NCBI GenBank assembly: GCA_963971305.1
Contig: OZ020317.1
Span: forward strand, 10,930,001 to 10,994,000
DNA length: 64,000 bases
Reading direction: 5' to 3'
From: Arcuatula senhousia
Lineage: Eukaryota > Mollusca > Bivalvia > Mytilida > Mytilidae
A program made the translations under genes and the position numbers. Shown here one piece after another: positions 1 to 9,220 of this stretch. Within the stretch, counting starts at the first letter, position 1; each line of letters opens with the position of its first letter. The notes beneath the pieces are model-generated. The model had not been told where the DNA came from. It saw only the letters and a list, made by a program, of their open reading frames with translations, and ran no database searches.

Positions 1-911
1 CGCCGCTCATAGGAACCAATGAATTTAGCGAATCAATCCAGATCAAGTTCTCCCAACTTATATTATTTTTATGTAGAGTCTAGAAAATTCCGAATAGAAA
101 TCTTATAGACATCTTTTCATTCATTTCTCTCCCCTATACTTATTACCCCTGAAGGGGTTACATTTATCACAAATAATATATCAGTAGTTTGATCATTTCT
201 ACAAGAAAAACTTTAGTTTTATGTTGGTTTTACCCCGTTTATAGAATTATAGACACTTTTTTCATCTGTCGTTCTCTCTTTACCGATTTAAATGCCTGTT
301 TTTCTCTTTTCTCGTTTCAAAACAAACCGCTGTAAGGTAGTTTTTTCTTACCTTTCAAAAGAAGAGCGGTAAATGGTACTGCTAAATACCAAAGATTTAC
401 AAGTCGTATAAAACAATAACGTTCTTTACATCTTGATAGATTTTTTTGATATATGATATTTGAATTTCTATTATATTTGCACTTAATCAATTATTAGATT
501 TTAGAAAATATCCACAATGTGTTAATGGTTTTCTTGTTCGTCAAATAGCTTTTGTCAAAATGCAACATGCATTTCCAGGAACCGTCTAAAACTTTCGAGG
601 ACGTTCATTAACAAGTTTAGATATTCAAAAAACTTACCTTTTTTATCTACTTGAATTACAGGTTTCTCAATTGTAATTTGACTATTATCCATTCCAGGGA
701 TGCAAACAAGGATAGAAAGTCAAAAAGAGTTTTAGGTTAAAGGGTGCACTCGATTTTTTAATCATGCTATATATCACACGGAACATGCAAAACTCAGGAT
801 CAAAAATTTAAGTCCAAAGTTCAAAAATCACTGATTCAAGTATATATTTTCCATTGTCTACTTGTATAAAGATGTATGGTATCATTTTTCTTAAACAGCT
901 GATTGAATTAC
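1..911. other. AT-rich non-coding stretch, no supported gene
   Basis: I see no repeat family, RNA gene or convincing coding exon here. A minus-strand GT donor follows a short open stretch near 638, but its reading phase does not join the next candidate exon upstream (912-978), so it is listed among rejected items. Confidence 0.4.
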
Positions 912-978
912 CTGAACAGTCACTAGAAAATCCTTTTTGACACCTGTCTCTGTTTTCGGCTAATCTCTTTGATCTCAG
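912..978 (-). CDS. Possible short internal coding exon, minus strand
   Basis: A 67-nt open stretch on the minus strand lies between a plausible acceptor (...AATACACAG) and a donor (TTCAG|GTAATT). It reads LRSKRLAENRDRCQKGF and then SSDCS, and ends in phase 1. I recognise no family. The open frame continues on both sides, so the evidence is only splice-site grammar and a protein-like composition. It could belong to the same minus-strand gene as the exon at 4553-4700, but no intermediate exons were found, so that link is inference. A chance ORF is equally possible. Confidence 0.2.
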
Positions 979-1937
979 CTGTGTATTGCATTCACAATTA
1001 AGAAGGATGTGTATTGAAAAGTTTGAATTGTCCACTTATAAACCTTTTTTTCGGAAATGTTTCGAACAATGATGAGATATACAACTATTTCGTGCTGAAA
1101 GGTCATTTAAAATCCGTTTCCATATATGTAATTGCTTCAAGTGTCACAAATTTTTGATGAAGAAGAAAAGATGACCCCAATAAGCCTCGGTAATCAATTA
1201 TAAATATAAACAATCCAACAATTGAATAGAATATATAAATACTTTAAAACAGCAAAATTTCCAAACTCACGGCAAAATAATGATAGACGATTTTTTATCT
1301 ATGAATCATGAAACAATCGCGGGGAAAAAAAACGAAAAAGCAACATTCCAAGTTTCAATCTTTTTGAATTAAGCAAAAGTGCTCAAGCTTTTAACGAAAA
1401 ATCCCATCGGAACCTTTCACGCTCTGAGAACTAATTTACGGTGACAAATATAGCAATTAGACATGAGCGGGAGAAGCAACGTAATTTACCGAAAGAATCG
1501 TTCCTCGAATCCTTCGGTCCGAAAGTTCTCCCAGTTCGAAAACGCAGATCCCTTCCAAGCTAAGGATCCACTGCACTTAAACTTTCCGACGTGGATTTTT
1601 TTCTTTGAAAAACAAATAAAGCTAGTAGTACGAAAGGGGAAGGCTTAGCAGTAATTTGAGATTTTCTATTATTATATGTGGTTGCGCAGGTAACGAAGAT
1701 TTGGCAAGAGAAAGCAGAAATACCTATGCAAAACTACAGGAAAGCGATAAAATTAAAGTGTTTCACTGTATTTACGTAAATCAACATTACTGAGGTGTCT
1801 TTGAAGTGCTCGTGTAAGCTATTAGCTTGCAACAGAGGTGCAGATGGTTTTTCATAGGTAGATGTTTATCATAGTTTTCACTTAGTATTTGCATGAGGAG
1901 GGAAGGTTTGAGGAGGTATACAGATCAATTACAAAGA
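979..1937. other. Non-coding stretch
   Basis: A 61-codon plus-strand ORF at 1463-1648 is the only open frame of note. It has no splice context or recognisable motif and looks like chance. Nothing else is supported. Confidence 0.35.
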
Positions 1938-2370
1938 GGTGAGGACAACTGTCACTTATCCTTCCCGACAAAAATAGGCCAGGATTATCCGTGATTAGTG
2001 TACGATCGAAAATCATCATGAAATCTATTGCTAGTGACCATTCCACGAAAGAGGTTATCCGGTTAAGGTGTTGAACTTTGAGGGGGACAGGAAAAAGGGG
2101 ATCTAATCTTATAGACTTCATATAGAAAGAAGACAATTCCAAGTGAGGACAATTGTTATCTAGTTATTATCTACCCTAATATTAAGACCGAGTCTAGTTT
2201 GAAGGTTGGAAAGGGGAATGACAGGGTTTCTTATATGTATGTTTCAAAGTGAGGGCAATTGTATTTAGTGATTATTTATCCTAGTGAGACCAGACTGTCC
2301 AGGATGATGGTTAAAAAGGGGACAGGTCAAGGTATAAAAGGGGTCTAATACTATATATATTAAGCCAGAC
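1938..2370. repeat. Degenerate tandem repeat, about 110-200 bp units
   Basis: The phrase GTGAGGACAATTGT or a near copy recurs near 1940, 2142 and 2250. Each is followed by a similar course: a TTATTTATC-like stretch, a 'GGTTRRAAAGGGGACAGG' stretch and then 'ATAAAAGGGG-TCTAAT'. The units are diverged and unequal in length. No element ends are visible. Confidence 0.45.
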
Positions 2371-4552
2371 ACGTGGTGGTTCGGGTCTGAAAGTTAAAAA
2401 GGAGTCTTTATTTCCTTTTTGTGTGTGTGTGTTTTATGTTATTTAAGTGTTTTAAAAAGAGGTATTGTTTTCTCTAGGACAGGAACATTGAACTGTCCAT
2501 ATACTAGTAGGTGATAATTATGATCCAACATTTCTATTAAATAATATTTCAAAGGCTCATCAGAGGCACTCTTGTCAAAGGCTAACATTGCTCTGAATCC
2601 ATTTATAGAGCATTCATTTTTGCTATAAAACCAGTCAAATTCCAGAACAAATCTACCCATCAATTATGAAAACTAAGTATAAATGGTTCCGGTATTAAAT
2701 ACTGTCGCAATCGGCCTTAGTCAAGCTAGGAGAGAAACTGATTTCAGAGATGTGCAAGGACATATTAAAAAATACATGTATTTATCTATTATTAAGCTTA
2801 CCTGTTAGTATAAACATCTTCCTAATCTATGGTCCAAGTTTTATTGTCTCACAAATTTATGATAATTTAAGTCACTTCAAACTTTATTGTCCTTCTCTTG
2901 GGTTATCATAGTGTATATGTGTACATAATCATCAATTTGACCCTAAATATTCCATGCACATGTATGGCATTAAATTGAATATATGCCGCTTTTATAAGTC
3001 CAGTAATTATAAAAATATGGCAGCATTTACACATTCAACTATTGCAACTTTATTACGTATATATCATATTTACATTTAAATTCCCAAATATGAACAATAA
3101 GCTTGGCTCATATTTTTAATTATTTTGGAATTATAGGTTAACTATGTACGTATATGGAGCCAAAATTTCTATAAATATTTCAACCTTCTAAAATTAATTA
3201 TACACACTGGTATAGCTAATTATATCATTTCCCCTACGTGGATAAGAGCAAATAGCTCGGTCTTTGTTTATTAAATTACTTTGAATTAGCATAATTAGAC
3301 CTCTATGTATGGAGATTTTTCTATGAGGCATGAATGAACCGCAGAGTGAATTTGACTAATTTTGTCAACATAGTGAAAATTATTTGTGGGACTTTAAAGT
3401 TGCATGTTGGACTTTAATACGAAATTTGGTCTCAATGTTACAGGATTGTACTAAACACAAACATAATCAACTTATTTCAAGGTCATACTCGAATTTAAAA
3501 CTCCTTGCAAAGTATAGAAATGTGCTTGTTGTCGAAAATATGCTTCCACTAATAACGGCATACAGATTGTCTGTAAAATTTTACATTTCTTAATGCAAAT
3601 TAGAATGACAACAAAGATAAAGTATTGCATATTGTCCCAACTGCATGTGGATGCATCGACAGGATGTGCATGGATCAAAGTTTTTTTTTTCGGCAAAGTC
3701 CCGTGGCAAATTAACTGTGAATAGAATTGTACGACACCGTTACCACTCACTCTTGAGTCTTTTATGACCGAACGACGAAAGAGAGTTAACTCTTACTTTT
3801 TTCCTTATCGTTTTCTTTCCAAGATAATCGAAAACTTTTATTTTGAAACAATTAAAAGCATGGTTTCTAGATCAAAGCAAGGTAAACCAAGATTAAAATA
3901 TCTATTGCAGTATCCTCGTCATAAATGCATGACTTATTTAAGAGTTTAAAGACAAATTGATTTTGCTTCTAGATCCAGTAAATTGATGTTCTTTTTATGA
4001 TTTCTTATTTTCTATGCAGACACAAAATCGTCCTTAATTTTAATTATGTATAATGTTAAAACCAGGCAGGATACCATTGGTAGTTAGCTGAAATATTTAT
4101 AAATCCGTCCGTTATGATGATGTTTGTCTGTGCTCCGGCTTACATTATTATCGAATTTGAGTTTTATTTTCATCTTTCTTTAGAATAATTAAGCTAGAGT
4201 ATCTTGTCTTAAAGATTCAAACTGATATTTTGAAGATTTTAAAGAAGATTCAATGCGTTGCCGGAATGTACAGAGAACTTATTCAGCCTTGAGTGAACTT
4301 CGAATCCATTACTCTAAGAATGGATCGAGGGAAGGGGCAACAGGGGTCTTAGATTCCCAGAATGTTCCTTCCCTTGCTCTTTCCTCTCGCTTCTATCCTG
4401 TCACTCTCACTCCCGTCATATTAACTACCTCATCCTCTAGACTTCTAGAAATTATCTTTTACTCTCAAAAATCATGAAAGGTGCATGTATACCGATACTC
4501 TGTTCCATGAGAATCGTAAATATAGTAATAATGGATTTGTATACAAACTTAC
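2371..4552. other. Intron-like or intergenic stretch
   Basis: AT-rich DNA with only short ORFs (for example the minus-strand one at 2439-2663) that lack splice context or motifs. If the exon at 4553-4700 is real, part of this is its first intron, because it opens with GTAAGTTTGT on the minus strand. Confidence 0.35.
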
Positions 4553-4700
4553 CGATACCATAACTGGACCCTAATCCATAGTAGTAGCTACTTCCAGTGT
4601 ACGAAGGAGTGTACGGGTCATAGTACGTGTTGTAGGTTGGTCTGGGAAGCATAAGATATGGGACGTACTTTCCATCTATATATGTATAATTGCTCGACAT
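4553..4700 (-). CDS. First coding exon of an unknown Tyr-rich protein (partial gene)
   Basis: The minus-strand ATG at 4700 opens a 148-nt frame of 49 codons plus one base that ends at a strong donor, ATCG|GTAAGTTTGT (donor GT at 4552-4551). The peptide is unusually rich in Tyr, Ser and Pro. It starts MSSNYTYIDGKYVPYL and contains PTYNTYYDPYTPSYTG followed by SSYYYGLGSSYGIG. There is no signal peptide, so it is not an obvious secreted shell or byssal protein despite the Tyr content. Downstream exons would lie at lower coordinates; none could be joined with confidence. I do not recognise the family. The composition bias together with a consensus donor makes a real exon more likely than chance. 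Confidence 0.45.
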
Positions 4701-6693
4701 TGCTCTGAATTTGATTGATGCGAGGATGATATTGAACTCTCCTATTCGATAAGGAGTTCAAATCAAAACAAATTAAGCTATCTAAACACAAAGGATATTG
4801 CGTGGAAAAGAAATCAAAATAATCCAAGATTTCAAATACATGTATTCCAGACACCAAGTTTTTTTCTCAATCCATACAAAAATGGTTGAAGAAACACTAT
4901 TAATTCAATCTAAAGGTATGATATTCTTGAACTAATTCTGTTTGGGTCGTTTCGTTTTGGCGTGGTTTTGAACCGTACACTTAACATGAAGTCACACGGA
5001 AAAAGAGATCTCGTAGAATATAGCCCATACTGTTTAATCCACAACACAATAGAATCTTATGAATTGTCTTTATCATTTCACTTGAAATCTTATCCAAAAA
5101 TCTTTAATACAAAGAAACTGGAATATATTCATTTTTCCGTTTTTATATTAGAATAATATAGTCCACACTTTTTCATAGGAAAAGCCTAATACCCGCCGTT
5201 GTATTCTGGTATGCCTTGCATGTTTCAATTACATTCCCTTGTAATCATTTAAAACTTTGATCTCGTGTTTGTAATTAATTTCCACTTTGACAATTTGACA
5301 TGCAAAAACATAATTACAAAATTTGTTTTGAAATTCAAAATTCGTCAACAGCTCCCATGGTCTTTCAAAACAATCCACGATATAAATATTGAAAATTATG
5401 AATATTTTTAACACTAACAAAAACTATATTAATTCGTCTAAATTTCACGTGTTCTTTCAAAAACAATGTTAATCCACTACACACAAATATAGAAAATTAT
5501 GAATATTTTAAACACTAACAAAAAAATTAAATTTCCATAAAGGGTATTATAATTTCGTGGTCAACGTCCCCTATCTAATTCCTTTGTACAGGAATAAAAA
5601 CAAATAATCTCTTAACGATTAAATTACACGAATAATTTTTGTCTGTTTGTAACAAAAGACTTGAGTGTCATTTTCTATTTAAATCCAAAGAATTAGTATA
5701 CTACAGCTGATTAAAATGAGCACTCTAAATAAGCTAGGCTACACACCCGGTAAGGGAACGCTAGAGTCATCAAAGGTTTCACGAGACACCTCTACCAAAA
5801 GTTACAGCGAGTTCACCTTAGTAGTTTTGGTAAGTCATATTAACTTCAAATTTCGTTTGAATCAGAGAAAAAAAAACATTGAAGTAATTTAAATTAGCTA
5901 TAATTCACTCATGAGATCTGAAGAAATTCACGACTAGTGAAAACAAAAAGCAACAGAGTTCATTTCTAGTCAGCTTTGTTCACCATTTTAAAGAGTTCTG
6001 CTAGATCTGGTAAAAAAAAGCAAAATTTAACAAAAAGTTTTGATAATATTCACAATCGACTTTCTGAAGAAGAAGCAAAAGCAAAAAAACTGACCAATTA
6101 TTGACTTCAAGTTGGTTTTGGTAGATGATAAACTCTTCCGTTTGACCCGGCCAAGAGAAAAGTACGGACAATGTTAACACATGGATAACACAAATTTTTC
6201 CAAACAATTTTACCTGGTCGCACATTACCAGGGGGGTATATAGTATATCTCAAGGTTCGATAAATATGTATAGAGTTTCGTCCATATGTGAACTCCAGAG
6301 TGCAAATAACAAGCCGATAGGTCAATATTGAATAAATTTTCTTATTTTTTCACACCTTATTATAAAGGCTTGATTTAATTTGTCCAGTTGTTAAAATAAT
6401 AAATATAACTCGATAACAAATTCCGCTGTTTTGATCTGTTATAAGCAGTGTGTTTCGGATTGAGACGAAATAAAATAACTATGAAAAGTGTCCCAAAGAA
6501 CCAGATCAGCGACAAACAATAACATTCAAGTATAGATAGCTGCAACACAGAAATCTTCAAAAACTCGTTCATACCTCGGACAATTATAGACTGGAATAAA
6601 TTTGATACTAAGTGTACTTGGGCAACATCGGTGGAAACATTCAAGGAAATTCTCCGTAGGCAGCGGGCATCGTTCAGTGACTAAATTTCCCAA
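4701..6693. other. Non-coding stretch with one local duplication
   Basis: No coding exon is supported. A roughly 103-bp direct duplication is described separately at 5350-5532. If the two minus-strand exons at 4553-4700 and 6694-6750 are real, this is the spacer between two genes transcribed in the same direction. Confidence 0.35.
5350..5532. repeat. Two-copy direct repeat, period about 103 bp
   Basis: The block GAAAATTATGAATATTTT followed by AACACTAACAAAAA occurs near 5389 and again near 5492. In both it is preceded by TCTTTCAAAA and a CAAT..TCCAC stretch. The copies are diverged, so this is an old tandem duplication. Confidence 0.55.
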
Positions 6694-6750
6694 CTAAGCG
6701 CAACCACCACCCTGGGCACTATATTCATTAGTGAAGTCCAGCCCAGTATC
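6694..6750 (-). CDS. Possible terminal coding exon, minus strand
   Basis: A very good 3' splice site on the minus strand (pyrimidine tract TTTCTTTCTGTTTCTCTGTAG) is followed by 18 open codons and a TAG stop: DTGLDFTNEYSAQGGGCA. The exon starts in phase 0. No upstream exon was identified. The plus-strand lectin gene begins at 9221, so any partner exons must lie between about 6.8 and 9.2 kb or inside the lectin introns. The family is unknown. The acceptor is the main support; short length keeps confidence low. Confidence 0.3.
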   Translation of the reverse strand, partial: DTGLDFTNEYSAQGGGCA

Positions 6751-7764
6751 CTACAGAGAAACAGAAAGAAATCCAATCTGAATTATTTTTTCTTGTAGCT
6801 GTATAGCTAGACAATGTCCATGCGATGATGTCTAATTATTCTATTGAAGAAACTGAGTCCGTTTAGTTGTTAGTATTCACGAAACTGAAATTCAGACATA
6901 TCTTCTTTCATAGTTTGAACAAAGTTTTGATCACTGTCTTTATAATAGCTCTACCTTTTCAAAGTTTTATTAATTTCCATTGTTAAAACATTGTAGAACA
7001 AGATCGTATTCCGAAGTTTTATTATTGTTTTGAGACGAGTTTGGCACACTGCAACAAGACCAAACGTCCATTTACAGAGTATAGTCCCTAGACCAAACGT
7101 CCATTTACAGAGTATAGTCCCTAGACCAAACGTCCATTTACAGAGTATAGTCCCTAGACCAAACGTCCATTTACACTTGATGTATACAAAATGTTTGTGT
7201 TCTCTCTCCTATGATGGAAAATCGTTTCTATTGATGTGGACAATGGTGCTTGACCGTAATCTGTCCTTAATAATATTTGTTCTTGAACCTTTGGCATTGT
7301 AAATACTAATAAATCAATGATGGGAGAAATTTTGATTCATTGGACATACAAATTTTATATCTACATCTTTGGAACAAATTCGAAAATAAGGAAGAGACAA
7401 AAACAAAAGCGGGAACAACAAGAGGCCGGTATAGCCTACAACATTGGACTGTGCCAAACAGCATGCAAGAAAGCTGTAAAATTTCATCACCCCGTCCTAT
7501 ATATGTCGATATCGACCATACATCTTTAAGAATGTCGATTTTGGTAAGGTTAATAAAACAAGAATTGATTCAACACTGTTTTTATTAGAAATGATTATCT
7601 GCTTTGGTGAACTAGTACAATTCATAGAAAAGTCCTTAATTTGCATGGCAAAACAAGGCGTATTTGTTTATGCTGCATCATGACGAAACTGTAATAGTTT
7701 CACCCGAGATGTATACATGTTATTCAGATATGTATGACTATTTATTATTTTTACAATTTGAATA
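6751..7764. other. Non-coding stretch containing a small minisatellite
   Basis: Apart from the 33-bp repeat at 7057-7175, nothing is supported. Plus-strand ORFs at 7030-7302 and 7317-7588 are open partly because the repeat unit is a multiple of three, and they have no splice context. Confidence 0.35.
7057..7175 (+). repeat. 33-bp minisatellite, 3.6 copies
   Basis: Units start at 7057, 7090 and 7123, with a partial copy at 7156-7175. Each begins AGACCAAACGTCCATTTACA and the three full copies are identical in sequence, so the array is young. The period is divisible by three and keeps a frame open (PNVHLQSIVPR), but nothing indicates that it is translated. Confidence 0.9.
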
Positions 7765-8400
7765 GAAATTAATGAGATGTGGAATAAGTGTACGCGACAA
7801 ATCTCACAATACAAGTTAGAAAAACCACAATTGAAATCCACCAGTAGCCTTCAACGAGGCCAGCAGGCGCTGTTCGCCGTTATACAATCGGCCCAAGGTC
7901 TTTAATAAATGCAAATAATTCAAATCCGGTCCTGAAATAGTCAAAGATAGACCCCCTTCCCCCTTCTTAAACAAGGAACATAAAACAACAAAAAAACATG
8001 TACAAACAAATCTTTATCAAAGATTCCTGGCTTAGGACAGGCACATATAAAAAAAGGCGGGTTGAACAAGTTTTTGGGGCCCAACCTTCCCCCTATCAAT
8101 GCTGCCAGACAAAGCACAAAAAAATAACACACAATAAAAAAAAAATCAATTCGATTAACGTTCAATTCAACTAGAGAGAGCCTTAGACAAAAGACACCAT
8201 GAACGAACGAACGGTGGAGGAACTTTCTGAAGAACACTCGCGGTCACTGACAGCTAGCTGAGAATCACCAATCGACTGATACAAATGTAAAAAAATAACA
8301 TATCGATATTTTAAATCCGACAACGCTTCAAAAAAATAACCATCACACAGAACTGACAAACTTGATATAAATGACAAATAATTAAAAAGCTCGTTAAAGT
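7765..8400 (-). mobile_element. Dispersed repeat family A, near full-length copy
   Basis: On the minus strand this runs from about 8400 to 7765. It carries the landmarks shared with four other copies in the window: TTCTGTGTGATGG, TCAGCTAGCTGTCAGTGA, TCTAGTTGAATTGAACGT, GGGGAAGGTTGGGCCCCAAA, TAAGCCAGGAATCTTTGATA and the 3' end TTCCACATCTCATTAATTTC. Copies at 31345-31645 and 48868-49025 share this 3' end but are cut short at the 5' side, as target-primed retrotransposition leaves them. The copy at 63400 follows an ORF tail, so the family is best read as a retroelement 3' UTR. No long ORF is present in this copy. Confidence 0.75.
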
Positions 8401-9220
8401 TTCAAGTAAAGTAAGTATCAAATTATCAATATTTCTACCAAAACACTAGATTTAAAGACTTAGCCTAGATCCTTAAATTTAGATTTTGAAGCCAGTATTC
8501 ATTTCCAATGGTTTGTTTTTAAACTTGTGAGCTTTATAAACAACATTTCCCTTGATTTGTCCTCATTTTATTCGCCTTTCTCATGTCTGTCGTCTGGGGT
8601 TTAAACGTCGTGGGGAGGTCCACAGCGACGTCGCTTTCTCATGTTACGAGCATGATGTTGATGTCTCGGTCCGATTAGATATTCAACGGCTCTAGGTGTA
8701 TATCCACTGTTTCTTTTTTCGGTGTACCAAGGACACTTAGAACTTCTGTACTACCTAGTTTATGTCATCTTTATAGACCACAGCCAGGGACTTGCTTAGC
8801 TATGCTAATATTTTCAGTGACGGGTCCAGAAATTCTGAAAAGAGGGGGCCCATTGAGTGGCCTAAGAGGAGGCAAAATTTTTCCTCCAAAAGGGGGGGCG
8901 GGTCCCCCAGGCCCCCCTCCCACTGGATCCGCCTCTGATTTTACTTATTCCAATGTGCCATTCTAACAAATATTAGCAGAGGGCGCAAGTCCCTGTATTC
9001 AGACTATGGGATTTTCCTCTGTCCGAATTTTCAATTTTCTACACTCATGGGTTCACTACTGTTGTCGTCCAACTGGACTTACATTTTTGGCCCAATTTAA
9101 CAGATTGTTCGAACTACATTACAAAACTTGTCGATTCTTATCAGAGTCACGAAGTTGTCCTACTTTCTGTAAGTATAAGTCGATTCATCTATTTTGTTTC
9201 ATATACATAGACCAGAAGAC
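8401..9220. other. Upstream flank of the lectin gene
   Basis: This holds a GC-rich repeat at about 8818-8940 and no supported exon. The 5' UTR and promoter of the lectin gene should be here, but I cannot place a TATA box or initiator with confidence. Confidence 0.35.
8818..8940. mobile_element. Short GGATCC-type MITE-like repeat (family B)
   Basis: It begins GACGGGTCCAGAAATTCTG, runs through G-rich and C-rich blocks, and ends CACTGGATCCGCCTCTG. Its ends are roughly inverted (GGGTCCAG / CTGGATCC). The same end motif, (A/G)GGGCGGATCCAGAAAT or its complement, is seen at 10418-10559, 23215-24436 and 36862-36970. Confidence 0.55.

Noticed and set aside
638..681. Minus-strand mini-exon with donor AAAAAAG|GTAAGT
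   Set aside because: Joining it in the phase left by 912-978 gives an immediate stop, the acceptor is poor, and 15 codons are too few to judge.
1463..1648. 61-codon plus-strand ORF
   Set aside because: No domain, splice sites or composition signal; consistent with chance.
2439..2663. 74-codon minus-strand ORF with fairly protein-like composition
   Set aside because: No acceptor or donor at its borders and no recognised motif.
7941..8377. Minus-strand ORFs of 64-98 codons
   Set aside because: They lie inside the family A repeat and are not conserved as frames in the other copies.
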